A stretch of DNA of 64,000 nucleotides from Alkalicoccus chagannorensis DSM 18086 (GCF_000429725.1 NZ_AUCK01000001.1:372001-436000), one strand, 5' to 3'; counted from the first letter of the stretch, positions 15,888 through 26,115 are shown. Numbers and translations are program-made. The notes: generated by a model from the sequence alone, not told the origin.

Positions 15888-16594
15888 AAGGAGGACCCGC
15901 CCTCCAGCCAGTTGTATCCTGGAGCAGGTTTGACTGATGACTGCTGCGGTGCTTTCTTTTTATGATGACGCCGCACGGATTCCCCGTGTTCTTTTGCCTG
16001 ATCGAGGGTCTGAATACCGCTTCGCTTCCACTCGTGAAGGATGCGGTCGACGTAGCGGAAATTGATTTTCGACGAAATGACGGCTTCGCGAAGAGCGCCT
16101 TCAATCAGCTGAGGAGAATGACCATCCTCATCCAGCCACATCGAGATCATTTCCATTTCCATCGGTGTCAGTGGTCTGGCGAACTCCTCTTCAAAACTAG
16201 AGAAAAGTCGTCCTTCCAGCATGCGCCGCTCTTCGTCCTCCTGCTGCTGATCCTCGCTGCAGAGATAATCGTACAGTTTCTCATAAAGCGGATCGGTCAG
16301 TATGCATTCTGTTCTGCGCTGCTGGATGACCATTTCTTCAATTTGAAGAAAACCAGCAGCACAAAGTCCGTTCAGCAGTCTGGAACACTCCTGTTCGTCG
16401 GCTGTCATCCGCTCTGCCAGGTGATGGGGGGAAGGAAGTTCCACTCCTTCCTCCTTCCACTGAATGACGTGGAGCAGCGCTGTAAATTGAGCGTCATTCA
16501 ATCCCAGCTCCTTGTAATGGCTTATCAGCAGTGCGGGAATCTGTAGATGGCGCTGCTGCATCCATTGAACAGCTTGTGCTCGTTTCATCTGCAT
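15881..16594 (-). CDS. dnaD: DNA replication initiation protein DnaD
   Basis: 237 aa. The N-terminal winged helix covers about residues 1-100 (ALLISHYKELGLNDAQFTALLHVI). The DnaD/DnaB2 C-terminal domain lies at about 130-205, with EEEFARPLTPMEMEMISMWLDEDG and INFRYVDRILHEWKRSGIQT, and ends in a basic tail. It helps load the replicative helicase at oriC and in PriA restart. ATG at 16594 or 16588 could both be used; AAGGAAAGG upstream fits either. Confidence 0.94.
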   Translation of the reverse strand: MQMKRAQAVQWMQQRHLQIPALLISHYKELGLNDAQFTALLHVIQWKEEGVELPSPHHLAERMTADEQECSRLLNGLCAAGFLQIEEMVIQQRRTECILTDPLYEKLYDYLCSEDQQQEDEERRMLEGRLFSSFEEEFARPLTPMEMEMISMWLDEDGHSPQLIEGALREAVISSKINFRYVDRILHEWKRSGIQTLDQAKEHGESVRRHHKKKAPQQSSVKPAPGYNWLEGGSSLC

Positions 16595-16614
16595 CGATCC
16601 TTTCCTTCTTCAGC

Positions 16615-17904
16615 TTACGGGTAGAGACGGTTGAGCAGACGCGGAAACGGAATTGTCTCCCGGACATGCTCTATACCGGCGATCCATGCTACCGTCCTCT
16701 CCAATCCCAGACCAAATCCGGAATGAGGCACGGAGCCGTATTTTCTCAAGTCCATATACCACTGATAAGCATCTGCAGACAGGTTATGTTCATCATACCG
16801 CTGCTGCAGCAGTGCTTCATCATCTATACGCTGAGATCCGCCGATGATTTCTCCGTATCCTTCCGGTGCGATCAAATCTGCACAGAGAACTACATCATCC
16901 CGGTCCGGATGCGGCTTCATGTAAAATGCCTTAATGTCCTTCGGATAATTTGTTATAAAGACAGGTTTCTCATACGCTTCGGCGATCGCTGTTTCATGCG
17001 GAGCGCCGAAATCCTCTCCCCATTCGATCTCATGTCCTTCCTTCTGCAGAAACGCTACTGCATCGTCATAGCTGATGCGCGGAAATGGTGCTTGAATTTT
17101 TTCCAGTGCCCCCGTGTCTCTCTCGAGCGCTTCCAGCTCCTGTGCACAGTTCGCGAGTACTGCTTCCGCGATAAACGAGACATACTGTTCCTGGAGCTCC
17201 AGGCTCTCTTCATGATCCATAAATGCCATTTCGGGTTCTATCATCCAGAACTCGATGAGATGCCGGCGTGTCTTCGACTTTTCAGCTCGAAAAGTAGGAC
17301 CGAACGAAAATACTTTATTAAATGCCATAGCTGCAGCTTCCATATAGAGCTGGCCACTCTGAGACAAATAGGCATCTTCGTCAAAGTATTTCGTATGAAA
17401 CAGATTCGTCGTCCCCTCTGCGGAAGAGCCCGTCAGGATCGGCGGATCAATTTTGACGAATCCTTCCTGATTAAAGAACTCGTAGGTAGCCCGGATAATT
17501 TCATTACGAATTACCATAACCGCATGCTGCTTTTTTGAGCGCAGCCATAGATGGCGGTGGTCCATGAGGAATTCCGTTCCGTGTTCTTTCGGTGTGATCG
17601 GATAATCAACTGCTTCGTGGATCACTTCCACTCCTGTCACCCCGAGTTCATACCCGGAAGGAGCCCGGTCGTCCGCCTTGACCACCCCGGTGACATACAG
17701 CGAGCTTTCCTGGCTGATCTCTTTGATCTGCTGAAACGCTTCCTCTCCTACGTCGCTCTTGACGACAACGCCTTGAATGAAACCCGTCCCATCCCGCAGC
17801 TGCAGGAATGCAATTTTCCCGCTGGATCGTTTATTCGCCAACCAGGCGCCGATCGTGACCTCTTCGTTTTCATGACTGCCAATCTGTTTAATCGTTGTTT
17901 TCAA
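16615..17904 (-). CDS. asnS: Asparaginyl-tRNA synthetase
   Basis: 429 aa class IIb synthetase. The start is TTG at 17904, seven bases after GGAGGG, giving an N-terminus that fits the family; ATG at 17919 overlaps the ribosome site. An OB-fold anticodon domain (about 1-105, [29 protein letters not shown]) precedes the catalytic domain. That domain has motif 2 ([21 protein letters not shown]) and motif 3 ([16 protein letters not shown]). It charges tRNA-Asn. No T-box leader was seen upstream. It lies between aspB and dnaD, as in B. subtilis. Confidence 0.96.
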   Translation of the reverse strand: MKTTIKQIGSHENEEVTIGAWLANKRSSGKIAFLQLRDGTGFIQGVVVKSDVGEEAFQQIKEISQESSLYVTGVVKADDRAPSGYELGVTGVEVIHEAVDYPITPKEHGTEFLMDHRHLWLRSKKQHAVMVIRNEIIRATYEFFNQEGFVKIDPPILTGSSAEGTTNLFHTKYFDEDAYLSQSGQLYMEAAAMAFNKVFSFGPTFRAEKSKTRRHLIEFWMIEPEMAFMDHEESLELQEQYVSFIAEAVLANCAQELEALERDTGALEKIQAPFPRISYDDAVAFLQKEGHEIEWGEDFGAPHETAIAEAYEKPVFITNYPKDIKAFYMKPHPDRDDVVLCADLIAPEGYGEIIGGSQRIDDEALLQQRYDEHNLSADAYQWYMDLRKYGSVPHSGFGLGLERTVAWIAGIEHVRETIPFPRLLNRLYP

Positions 17905-17925
17905 AAAAAGACCCTCCATCCAGCA

Positions 17926-19113
17926 TCATTGATTCATTGTATTTTTCACAAAAGTTTCGATCCGGTCCAGCGCTGCCTCAAACTGATCCAGGCTCGTCGC
18001 GTAGCTCAGTCTGATATTATCCGGAGAACCAAAGCCATCCCCTGGTACGACAGCGACCTTGGCGTCTTCCAGCAGAGCTTCCACCCATTCATTCACATTC
18101 GCGTACGGACTTGCTTCTACCGCTTCACGTACATTCGGGAACAAGTAGAACGCCCCCTGCGGCTTTTGACAGCTGAATCCCGGTATATCATTCACTTTGT
18201 CGATGACGGTGTTCAGCCGCTCTTCAAATGCCTGACGCATCGTCTCGACAGAACCGTCCTCTTTTGTGTAGGCAGCAATCGCTCCGTGCTGAGCCATGAC
18301 CGCCGGGTTCGATGTCGTGTGACTCGCCAGGTTCGACATGCTTTTGATGATATCTGCCCGTCCCGCCGTATAGCCGATTCTCCAGCCGGTCATAGAATGG
18401 GATTTGGATACGCCATTGACGACCAGCGTCTGCTCTTTTAACTCTGGAGAAAGCTGGGCAATTGATATGTGTTTTTGGCCGTCATAAAGAAGCTTTTCGT
18501 AAATTTCATCAGAAATAATCAGGATGTCCTTTTCGAGGCACAACTCCCCAATTTCACGAAGTTCTTCTTCCGAATACGTCATTCCTGTCGGGTTGGACGG
18601 TGAATTGATCACCAACGCCTTCGTGTTCGGTGACAAGGCTCCGGCAATCTGCTCCCTCGTAGCCTTGAACTGATTTTCCTCTTTCCCTTCAACGTATACC
18701 GGAATCCCTCCGGCAATTTTCACCTGTTCTGGATAGCTGACCCAGTAAGGAGTCAGAATAACGACTTCTTCGCCGTCCTGCAGAATCGTCTGAAAAATCG
18801 AGGACAGGGAATGCTTCGCCCCAGTAGAAACAATAATATTCTCCGGTTGATAATCAAGATGGTTATCTTCTTTGAATTTTGTGCATATGGCTTCTTTCAG
18901 CGCGGGCAGTCCTGCAGCCGGCGTATATTTCGTATGACCGTCTTTCATCGACTGACAGCTTGCCTCGATGATGTAGTCCGGTGTATTAAAATCCGGTTCG
19001 CCTGCACCGAGCCCGATGACATCATGACCCTCCTCTTTCAGCTGTTTCGCCTTTGCAGTAATCGCAAGGGTCGACGACGGGGTTATGGATTCAACTTTAC
19101 TGGAAAATTTCAA
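17926..19113 (-). CDS. aspB: Aspartate aminotransferase, class I
   Basis: 395 aa PLP enzyme from a TTG start at 19113 with GGAGGAG eight bases upstream. Visible family blocks are GLGAGEPDFNTPDYI, NSPSNPTGMTYS, SDEIYEKL and VNGVSKSHSMTGWRIGY, whose Lys (about 237) binds PLP. It interconverts aspartate and oxaloacetate with glutamate. Placement just before asnS, 21 bp away, links aspartate supply to asparaginyl-tRNA formation and is conserved in Bacillus. Confidence 0.94.
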   Translation of the reverse strand: MKFSSKVESITPSSTLAITAKAKQLKEEGHDVIGLGAGEPDFNTPDYIIEASCQSMKDGHTKYTPAAGLPALKEAICTKFKEDNHLDYQPENIIVSTGAKHSLSSIFQTILQDGEEVVILTPYWVSYPEQVKIAGGIPVYVEGKEENQFKATREQIAGALSPNTKALVINSPSNPTGMTYSEEELREIGELCLEKDILIISDEIYEKLLYDGQKHISIAQLSPELKEQTLVVNGVSKSHSMTGWRIGYTAGRADIIKSMSNLASHTTSNPAVMAQHGAIAAYTKEDGSVETMRQAFEERLNTVIDKVNDIPGFSCQKPQGAFYLFPNVREAVEASPYANVNEWVEALLEDAKVAVVPGDGFGSPDNIRLSYATSLDQFEAALDRIETFVKNTMNQ

Positions 19114-19155
19114 GTGTATCTCTCCTCCTCATCAGAATAAAATGCCGAAGCAGCT

Positions 19156-19695
19156 CTACAGCGGCTGCTCAGCGAAATGAAAACTGCCGGCATAGGACCC
19201 ATCTTCAAAAGAAACGTACAGGTAGCCGAACTGCTCATCCTCGTTGATGTAGTGTACTTCATAGACCGGTTCTCCTCCACGGATCCCCAGCTTCGTATGA
19301 CGCCATTGGACAGGGGACGCTTCCGCCGCTGCGGTTTCCCTCGCGGCATCCGGGGAAATGCCGGCTTCTGCATCGCGGATCACGACAGACGGTTCCCAGT
19401 CGGATGCTGCTTCCTCTTCGTCCCCTGCTTCCTCTTCCAGGTCATCCGGCTCTTCTTCAACCCAGATAAACTGACGGATCCCCTCTTCATTGGTGATGTC
19501 AAAAACCTGGTAGGAGGCGTCCCCGTGATAAAAATCGACGGCATGCACTTCTGCAACAGCGGCTTCTGCCGATGCGGTTTGCAAAGCCGCTTCCTGACGT
19601 TCTTCCAACGGCGACTGGGATGCCTGGTACGTATAATAGAACATGCCTCCGCCTGCAGCCGTCAGCAGCAGGATGACAAGAATCAGGATTCTCAT
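19156..19695 (-). CDS. ypmB: Cell wall elongation regulator TseB-like protein (YpmB)
   Basis: 179 aa. One N-terminal membrane helix (ILILVILLLTAAGGGMFYYTY) is followed by an external region with two PepSY-like segments. The second is the better preserved (WRHTKLGIRGGEPVYEVHYINEDEQFGYLYVSFEDG). An acidic insert of Asp/Glu/Ala lies near 75-100. In B. subtilis this protein (renamed TseB) interacts with PBP2A. Its ATG overlaps the ypmA stop by 4 bp. Position between ypmA and aspB matches B. subtilis. Confidence 0.88.
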   Translation of the reverse strand: MRILILVILLLTAAGGGMFYYTYQASQSPLEERQEAALQTASAEAAVAEVHAVDFYHGDASYQVFDITNEEGIRQFIWVEEEPDDLEEEAGDEEEAASDWEPSVVIRDAEAGISPDAARETAAAEASPVQWRHTKLGIRGGEPVYEVHYINEDEQFGYLYVSFEDGSYAGSFHFAEQPL

Positions 19696-19880
19696 GAGTC
19701 ATTCGTTCCCTTCGTATCATAGATGGAGAGAATCATCGATTCTTCATCTTCTGGATCGAGTGCCAGTCCAAACATCAGCTCCCGGTCTTTGAGTGTCCGG
19801 TTGAGCACATCGACAATTTTATACGCATCGCTGGACTTTTGAAACGTGGCTCTATTTAACAATTTGATCTCATCATCCAT
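19692..19880 (-). CDS. ypmA: YpmA family small protein (DUF4264)
   Basis: 62 aa from ATG at 19880 after GAAGGAGGAA. It matches YpmA in length, in the sequence VDVLNRTLKDRELMFGLALD and in gene order before ypmB. It is cytoplasmic and of unknown function, and the overlap with ypmB indicates co-translation. Confidence 0.88.
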   Translation of the reverse strand: MDDEIKLLNRATFQKSSDAYKIVDVLNRTLKDRELMFGLALDPEDEESMILSIYDTKGTNDS

Positions 19881-19910
19881 CCTGATTCCTCCTTCGGGCT
19901 TCCTTCTTGA

Positions 19911-21194
19911 TTATAGCAAGCCGGCTGCACTTTTGTCTGCTTCATACAGTACCTTTTCTTCATCCAGAGTTAAAAGTTCCCTCTCCCTCATGAGTTCTCT
20001 TCCGGATATCCAGACACTTTTCACCGCGTCGGACTGCATCGAATAGACAAGGTGCGAAGCAGCTTTCTCCGGTGAAAAAGGGACGGAAAAACTCTGCTGC
20101 GGATCCGCAATCAGAAAATCCGCCGGCGAACCGGGCGCCAGGCTGCCACTCCCGGGAAATCCGAGTATGTCCGCTCCATGGACCGTGGCATCCTGCCAGA
20201 CGGAACCTGCATGTGTCGCGGCAGGGTTCTGTTCGTACGCTTTCGGCAGCATTGCTGTGAACCGCATCTCTTCGATCATACTGAGGTTGTTGTTGCTGGC
20301 AGCAGAATCTGTGCCGAGCCCGGTACGCACTCCTTTTTCTTTCATCTTCACATAAGGCGGGATGCCTGACCCGAGTTTCGCATTGGAAACAGTATTAACA
20401 GCAACAGCCGTTCGGTGTGCAGCCATCAGTTCCAGATGCGAATCCTGCACGTGGACTGCATGAGCAAGAAGAAGCTCGTTATCAAAAAGGCCAAGTTGAT
20501 AGAGATGATCAACCGGATGCAGTCCGTACGACTTGATATGCTGCCGGACTTCCTGCGTCGTTTCTGCGCAGTGTGTATGAAGCAGCACGCCCTCTGTATG
20601 CGCAAGCTCAGAGGCCTGCTGCAGAAAGGCGGGAGGGCAGGTATAAGGGGCATGAGGAGCCACACAGACCCGCAGGCGGTTGTCATATCCATGGAAATCC
20701 TTGATAAGGGAACGGGTTTCCTCCAGTTTCGCCTGATTCGCGCTGTCGCTGCCGAAACTGATCATCCCGCGGCCAATCACCGCCTTCATGCCGATTTCCG
20801 CCGTTTTTTCAGCCAGGCGTCTCACTCCGAGATGATACATGTCCAGGAACGTGGTGGTCCCCGTTTTCAGCATCTCGACCAGCGCAAGATCCTGACCTGC
20901 AGCAGCATGGTGTTCGTTCATCTGCTTTTCTCTCGGCCACATCACTTGTTCAAGCCAGTCCTGCAGCATCATGTCATCCCCAGCCCCCCTCATGAGAGAG
21001 GCCGCCGCATGACCATGTGTGTTCACAAATCCGGGCAGTATCCACCGCCCCTTTCCCTCGTGGACCACAGCCCCTTCAGGGATATCGACATCTCCTGAAC
21101 CTAGAATCGTCTCTTCTTGAATGACAAAGTTGCCGTAAAGAGGAGCTTTGCCGGGTTCCACAATCCAGACATGTTTCCACGCATGTATCGTCAT
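19911..21194 (-). CDS. mtaD: 5-methylthioadenosine/S-adenosylhomocysteine deaminase-type amidohydrolase
   Basis: 427 aa amidohydrolase of the TIM-barrel class. Zinc ligands appear in NTHGHAAAS, LLHTHCAET and LLAHAVHVQ, and the catalytic Asp in LGTDSAASNNN. The match to the MtaD/SAH deaminase group rests on overall pattern (GFVNTHGHAAASLMRGAGDDMMLQDWLEQVMWP split over motifs). Substrate choice among MTA, SAH and adenosine cannot be read from sequence alone. Its ATG overlaps the dinG stop by 4 bp, and ypmA starts 30 bp after its stop, so it sits inside a dinG-mtaD-ypmA-ypmB-aspB-asnS run. Confidence 0.87.
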   Translation of the reverse strand: MTIHAWKHVWIVEPGKAPLYGNFVIQEETILGSGDVDIPEGAVVHEGKGRWILPGFVNTHGHAAASLMRGAGDDMMLQDWLEQVMWPREKQMNEHHAAAGQDLALVEMLKTGTTTFLDMYHLGVRRLAEKTAEIGMKAVIGRGMISFGSDSANQAKLEETRSLIKDFHGYDNRLRVCVAPHAPYTCPPAFLQQASELAHTEGVLLHTHCAETTQEVRQHIKSYGLHPVDHLYQLGLFDNELLLAHAVHVQDSHLELMAAHRTAVAVNTVSNAKLGSGIPPYVKMKEKGVRTGLGTDSAASNNNLSMIEEMRFTAMLPKAYEQNPAATHAGSVWQDATVHGADILGFPGSGSLAPGSPADFLIADPQQSFSVPFSPEKAASHLVYSMQSDAVKSVWISGRELMRERELLTLDEEKVLYEADKSAAGLL

Positions 21195-23845
21195 TCGTTC
21201 TCCTCCCCTCTCCCGAGCCAGGCTTTTGTTTTCAATTCCAATTCATGCAGAGGAGCTGTCTCCACCTGAACGTCTGGAAGGGAATCAATGAATTTTTTCC
21301 CGTAACGTGCCGTTTGAATGCGTCGGTCGAGTACCATGACAATCCCGCGGTCGGATTCCGTACGGATCAACCTGCCGAATCCCTGTTTGAACCGGAGCAC
21401 TGCTTCCGGCAGTGCCAGCTGCATAAAAGGAGAACCGCCTTTTTCTTTGAGCCGCTCGGATTTCGCCTGGAATAAAGGATCATTCGGCGGGGAAAAAGGG
21501 AGCCGTGCCATAATAATCATCTGCAGGTCATCTCCCGGGATGTCGACCCCTTCCCAGAAGCTGCTTGTCCCGAGTAGAATCGTGTGATCAAACTGCTGAA
21601 ACATTTTTACAAGCTTCGACCGGCTCCGGGACTGGATCCCCTGACCGATAACGAGGTAGGATTCATCCATCACCTTGGTCAGCTGCTGGTAGGCGCGGCG
21701 CAGCATCTGGTAGGAAGTAAACAGAACCAGCATCCTCCCGTTTGTTATTTGAGAGAACTGGTAGACAGCATGAGTCAGCGCTTCAATGTACACTTCCTCT
21801 CCATCCTGCTGTATCATCGGCATATCGGTCGGGAGAAATAAGGCAGCCTGATTTTTCCAGTCAAACGGGGAAGCGACGAGCTTCTCGGCGAGCTCAAAAT
21901 CTTCGAGCCCAAGCTCCCGAATCAAATAGGAGAAAGATTGATTGACCGTCATCGTCGCACTCGTTAAGATGACGCTTTTTTTCTTGGAGAAAAAATGGTC
22001 AGCGAGCGTGTCGGAAACATCTGCGGGGCTCGCCGTCAACGTTACCGCTTGTTTCGGTCCTTTGTCCGGACGTTCAATCCAGTACACGAAGGATTCTTCC
22101 CATTCTCCAAAAAACACCTGCAGTGCTGCCGCAAGTGATTCAAATTCCTGCAGAAGCCGGTCTTCTTCATTCGCTCTCAGCATCTCCGTTACGCGCATCA
22201 GTCCACGTTCTGTCCGGCTGCTGACCTCTCGAAGCTCTTCCCAGTCCCCATCACGATGAAGCTGCTTCGTTCTGTCACCGGTGTCCGTCGTACCTTCTCC
22301 GCGTCCCGCTGCAGCGGCAAGCGCGTGAAACAAGTCGTTCCACTCCATCCTTAATGCTCCGGCCGCTTCTTTCCAGTCCGCTTCAGCAGCAGGCAGTTCA
22401 TTAAAAAGTGCAGTACCGTCTGTATAATGAAGCTGAGCACGGTACTGCCGCTCCGCCGCTTTTTTTAAGTGATGAGCTTCATCGATGACAAGAGACTGAT
22501 AAGACGGCATCGAACTCGCCCCGTGCACGACATCCGTAAACAACAGAGCGTGGTTCGTGATGACCAAATCCGCCTGGCGTGCCGACCGGGCCGCCCGTTG
22601 AAAAAAACAACGGGAAAACCAGGGACACTCTGGTCCTGCACAGGAATCTTTGTCACTCGCAATCATGCGGTAAAACCGATCGGACAAAGAAGCCAGCTGG
22701 ATTTCCTCCAGATCCCCCGTTTCTGTTTTCGTCAGCCATATCAGCAGCTGTGCTTTCGAAAGGGTAATCTCGTAACTATCCTCCAGCGTATGCTCCAGCA
22801 CCTGCTCGAGCTTTTGGAGACAGAGATAGTGACTGCGCCCTTTTAACAAAGCGGCTTGAAAGTCGTATGAAAGCATCGTTCGAACAACCGGGATTTCTTT
22901 GTACAGCAGCTGCTCCTGCAGCTGGATGGTTTCTGTGCTGATGACGACCCTTTTGTTGTTTGAAGCAGCATGATGAACGGCGGGCAGCAGATAGGCAAGC
23001 GTTTTGCCTGTACCTGTTCCCGCTTCCACGAGACCAATTTTGTCTTCTGAAAAACTGCGATGCACGAACGACATCATGTCATTCTGTCCCTCCCGGCTCA
23101 CAAACGAGGGAATCGCAGCTGCTGCTTTTTCCTCCCAGGTCTCCAGAAAGGAGGCAAAACTTCCTGGTTTCCTCTCTTCTACTACCCGCTCCAAAGAAGT
23201 CCGGAGCGCGATACCTCGATACTCTTCGAGCCCATCTGCTACCTCTGCTTTGCGATACAAGCTCTCCAGCAGTGGACGCAGGTCACTTTTCAGCGCAGGT
23301 TCCAGCGCAAGCAGATGTTTGATCGCAGCGGGCGGAAGCTCCGACATTGCTTCAATCATCTGCAGCAGCAGCCTGCTTGATGCCCATGCATCGCTTCCTG
23401 CCCGATGCGGATGCTCATGAGTGATCTGCATGGAGGCTGTTAAGTCCGATAGTCGGTAGCTTTCCTCTGAAGGATACATCAGGCGCGCGAGCTCGACGGT
23501 GTCGATGACCGGTCCGGAAAACGCGGTGTATCCAGCTTCCTCCAGCGATTCATTTAGAAAAGCCAGATCGAAGTCTACGTTGTGGGCCACAAAATATGCT
23601 TCTTCTAATTCCTGAAGCAGAATTGGAAGCACGTCATCGACTTGCGGGGCATGATCCAGGTGAGGCTGCTCAATGCCGGTCAGATGCTCGACAAACTCAG
23701 GTATCTGTACGTTTGTGTGTACATACGTATCATAGGAGTGTGTGATCGCTCCTTCCTGCAGCACGCTGTAGGCGAGCTGTATCATCCGGTCTCCCTTTTC
23801 ATGGGAAACGCCGGTTGTCTCCAGATCCACTACGACAAATTTCAT
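21191..23845 (-). CDS. dinG: ATP-dependent helicase/exonuclease DinG
   Basis: 884 aa. Residues 1-165 form a DnaQ-like 3'-5' exonuclease with DLETTG, VDFDLAFLNES and HRAGSD (DEDDh set present). The XPD-like helicase part has Walker A EAGTGTGKT near 282, the DEAH box near 453 and late motifs (SFWEGVDIPGDD, QGFGRLIRTESDRG). Four cysteines placed as in the E. coli DinG Fe-S site are visible: one near 341 (HYLC) and three near 400-412 (SCAGPECPWFSRC). The start ATG at 23845 follows GGAGAGG. It is likely a repair nuclease/helicase. No clear LexA box was seen upstream. Confidence 0.93.
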   Translation of the reverse strand: MKFVVVDLETTGVSHEKGDRMIQLAYSVLQEGAITHSYDTYVHTNVQIPEFVEHLTGIEQPHLDHAPQVDDVLPILLQELEEAYFVAHNVDFDLAFLNESLEEAGYTAFSGPVIDTVELARLMYPSEESYRLSDLTASMQITHEHPHRAGSDAWASSRLLLQMIEAMSELPPAAIKHLLALEPALKSDLRPLLESLYRKAEVADGLEEYRGIALRTSLERVVEERKPGSFASFLETWEEKAAAAIPSFVSREGQNDMMSFVHRSFSEDKIGLVEAGTGTGKTLAYLLPAVHHAASNNKRVVISTETIQLQEQLLYKEIPVVRTMLSYDFQAALLKGRSHYLCLQKLEQVLEHTLEDSYEITLSKAQLLIWLTKTETGDLEEIQLASLSDRFYRMIASDKDSCAGPECPWFSRCFFQRAARSARQADLVITNHALLFTDVVHGASSMPSYQSLVIDEAHHLKKAAERQYRAQLHYTDGTALFNELPAAEADWKEAAGALRMEWNDLFHALAAAAGRGEGTTDTGDRTKQLHRDGDWEELREVSSRTERGLMRVTEMLRANEEDRLLQEFESLAAALQVFFGEWEESFVYWIERPDKGPKQAVTLTASPADVSDTLADHFFSKKKSVILTSATMTVNQSFSYLIRELGLEDFELAEKLVASPFDWKNQAALFLPTDMPMIQQDGEEVYIEALTHAVYQFSQITNGRMLVLFTSYQMLRRAYQQLTKVMDESYLVIGQGIQSRSRSKLVKMFQQFDHTILLGTSSFWEGVDIPGDDLQMIIMARLPFSPPNDPLFQAKSERLKEKGGSPFMQLALPEAVLRFKQGFGRLIRTESDRGIVMVLDRRIQTARYGKKFIDSLPDVQVETAPLHELELKTKAWLGRGEENE

Positions 23846-23939
23846 AATATGTACCCTCTCCTGATGCTGAAATGAACGTTTCTATCACAGGAGGGGAGAG
23901 AATGCAGGGCACTCTCTCCTCTTACTGCTCTTCGAACGG

Positions 23940-24320
23940 CTAGAGAATAGTGGAAGCCGGTTCTGTCCCAATGCGCTGTACCACATTGTTCTCCTCATCA
24001 AGTACCGCCACTTTCGGTACGTGCTCCAGCGCCTGTGCATGGTCCATCCACTGATACGCGATGATAATAACGTGGTCCCCAGGCTGGACATGCCGGGCAG
24101 CTGCTCCGTTCAGACAAATCGTTCTGCTGCCTCTGACACCAGGGATTATATACGTTTCCAGGCGGGCACCGTTGTTATTATTTACCACCTGCACTTTTTC
24201 ATTCTCGAGCATGTCTACTTCCTCCAGCAGCTCGGGATCGATGGTAATGCTGCCGACATACTGCAGATTGGCTTCGGTTACGACTGCACGGTGCAGTTTC
24301 CCACTCATCATTTCTCTCAT
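23940..24320 (-). CDS. panD: Aspartate 1-decarboxylase
   Basis: 126 aa pyruvoyl enzyme that makes beta-alanine for pantothenate. The self-cleavage site Gly-Ser lies in YVGSITID near residue 24, and [21 protein letters not shown] is typical. The ATG overlaps the panC stop by 4 bp and AAAGGAG lies nine bases upstream. It is last in panB-panC-panD. A weak six-pair hairpin follows before dinG, with no T-run. Confidence 0.95.
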   Translation of the reverse strand: MREMMSGKLHRAVVTEANLQYVGSITIDPELLEEVDMLENEKVQVVNNNNGARLETYIIPGVRGSRTICLNGAAARHVQPGDHVIIIAYQWMDHAQALEHVPKVAVLDEENNVVQRIGTEPASTIL

Positions 24321-25168
24321 TCTGTTTCTCTCCTTTGATCTGTGTTCCAGATCACATTATCGATTAATCGCACGTGCTTGTACTTTAATGCGGCGGCAGC
24401 AATCATGGTGCGATCCTGTTCCCGCTTCAGGCTTGGGTACGAACGAATTTCTGCATAGTCAAGTTCTCCCGACAAGGCTTGAAAGGCATCCTGCATCCAC
24501 GATTCTGCCGTCCAGGGACCGTCTTTCTCTGCCAGGGAAGCCCCCTCGTTCAGAATCCTGTAGATTTGAGGCGCTTCCTCCCTCTCCTCGGGCAGCAGCC
24601 GGACATTCCGGGAACTCTCCGCAAGTCCATCTTCTTCCCTGATGGTCGGGATTACGTGAATACGAGTATCAATATCGAAGTCCTCGACCATGTTTGTGAT
24701 CAGTGCCGCCTGCTGCGCGTCTTTTTGTCCAAAAAAAGCAGCATCAGGGGTGACGAGTTGAAACAACTTCATGACAACCGTTGCTACTCCGTCAAAATGA
24801 CCCGGCCTGGAGGCACCGCAGAGGACATCGGCTCCTTCCTGCACGTGCAGGTTAAAACGCATCGGAGATGGATACATTTCTTCCGGGGAAGGCAGGAAGA
24901 GAATATCCGCCCCGGCTTTCCGGGCTTCTCTCTGGTCGTGATCTTCGTCGCGGGGATACGTTGTGAAATCTTCCCCCTCTCCGAATTGCAGAGGATTAAC
25001 GAAAATAGATACAACGGTCACATCGCTTACTGCGGCTGCTTCGTTGATCAGGGACGTATGGCCGGAGTGGAGATATCCCATCGTCGGAACAAAGCCGATC
25101 CGGGATTGCTCCTTCCTTCTTCGCTGCAGGATACTTTTCAATTCGCTTTTTGTGCGGATGACCTCCAT
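24317..25168 (-). CDS. panC: Pantothenate synthetase
   Basis: 283 aa. It joins pantoate and beta-alanine using ATP. The adenylate-forming signature is [17 protein letters not shown] near residue 25, followed by [16 protein letters not shown] and [13 protein letters not shown]. The start ATG at 25168 follows AAAGGAG. It lies 1 bp after panB and overlaps panD, forming the complete pantoate-to-pantothenate branch. Confidence 0.96.
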   Translation of the reverse strand: MEVIRTKSELKSILQRRRKEQSRIGFVPTMGYLHSGHTSLINEAAAVSDVTVVSIFVNPLQFGEGEDFTTYPRDEDHDQREARKAGADILFLPSPEEMYPSPMRFNLHVQEGADVLCGASRPGHFDGVATVVMKLFQLVTPDAAFFGQKDAQQAALITNMVEDFDIDTRIHVIPTIREEDGLAESSRNVRLLPEEREEAPQIYRILNEGASLAEKDGPWTAESWMQDAFQALSGELDYAEIRSYPSLKREQDRTMIAAAALKYKHVRLIDNVIWNTDQRRETE

Positions 25169-25169
25169 C

Positions 25170-25985
25170 TTAATAGGTCTCCTTTAAAGGTTGAAATGCG
25201 TGTGCCTCCTGCGGAAATTCCCGCTTCTTCACCGCTTCTTTATAAGCAGCCAGTCCTTCTTCGGCAACCGCGCCGGCATCTGAAAACTGCCGGACAAATT
25301 TCGGCTGATGTCCCTGATACATGCCGATAATATCGTGGTATACCAGAACCTGACCGTCTGTCCAGCGTCCTGCGCCAATACCGATCACCGGAATCTGGAG
25401 CTGTTCTGAAGCGAGCTTCGCCGTTTCCTCCGGTACACATTCCAGAACCAGCATGCATGCACCTGCGCGTTCGAGCGCCTCCGCATCCTCCAGCAGCTGC
25501 TTCTGTGCTTCCGGAGTTTTCCCCTGCACTTTATATCCACCTTCCACGCCGACCGTCTGCGGAGTCAACCCGAGGTGGGCCACTACCGGAATGCCTCCGG
25601 CTGTCAGTTCAGCCGTCTCCTGGACGAGGGGGCCGGCGCCTTCCATTTTCACAGCATCCGCACCGCCCTGCTGCATCAGCTGCAGCGCGGCTTTTTTCGT
25701 GTCGGCACTGCTGATCCTTGATGCCATAAATGGCATATCAATAACAATAAATGTCTCCGCAGCTCCACGCTTTACGGCGCTCCCGTGGTGTGTCATATGA
25801 GGGATCGTCACATGAACCGTAGAGTCGAAGCCGAGCACTGTCATGCCAAGTGAATCGCCGACCAGGATGACATCGGCGCCCGCCTTTTCCGCTGCCCCAG
25901 CACCTGGAGCATCGTAGGCAGTCATCATGACAATGGGATCCTTCTCCTGCTTCATCTTCTTCAGAGAAGTTGTTGTATGCTTCAT
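25170..25985 (-). CDS. panB: 3-methyl-2-oxobutanoate hydroxymethyltransferase
   Basis: 271 aa TIM-barrel enzyme that makes ketopantoate. Metal and substrate blocks MTAYDAPGAGAAEKAG, VGDSLGMTVLG and LGLTPQ are visible. The start at 25985 has AAGGAGG five bases upstream; the longer frame to 26084 has no ribosome site. It is first in panBCD, downstream of birA with a 130-bp gap that may hold its promoter. Confidence 0.96.
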   Translation of the reverse strand: MKHTTTSLKKMKQEKDPIVMMTAYDAPGAGAAEKAGADVILVGDSLGMTVLGFDSTVHVTIPHMTHHGSAVKRGAAETFIVIDMPFMASRISSADTKKAALQLMQQGGADAVKMEGAGPLVQETAELTAGGIPVVAHLGLTPQTVGVEGGYKVQGKTPEAQKQLLEDAEALERAGACMLVLECVPEETAKLASEQLQIPVIGIGAGRWTDGQVLVYHDIIGMYQGHQPKFVRQFSDAGAVAEEGLAAYKEAVKKREFPQEAHAFQPLKETY

Positions 25986-26115
25986 GTCAGCCTCCTTCTG
26001 TCCCTGTCCTATAATCAGGATCAAGGCAGTCTTTCCATTGATGGTGTCTTTCCGGTACAGTCCTTCTGGTACTGTCCAGCTCATATTATATCAATTTCCA
26101 GGCATTGTGTCGAAA

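Noticed and set aside
16531-17538. 335-codon plus-strand open frame opposite asnS
   Set aside because: Antisense shadow of asnS; no family likeness, and asnS is certain.
17905-17925. T-box leader before asnS, or elsewhere before trpE
   Set aside because: The gap is too short and no T-box core (GGGTGG..CCGCG) was seen on either strand in these regions.
23846-23939. LexA (DinR) box before dinG
   Set aside because: The closest sequence (AACGTTC near 23874-23880) lacks the CGAAC-N4-GTTCG pattern.
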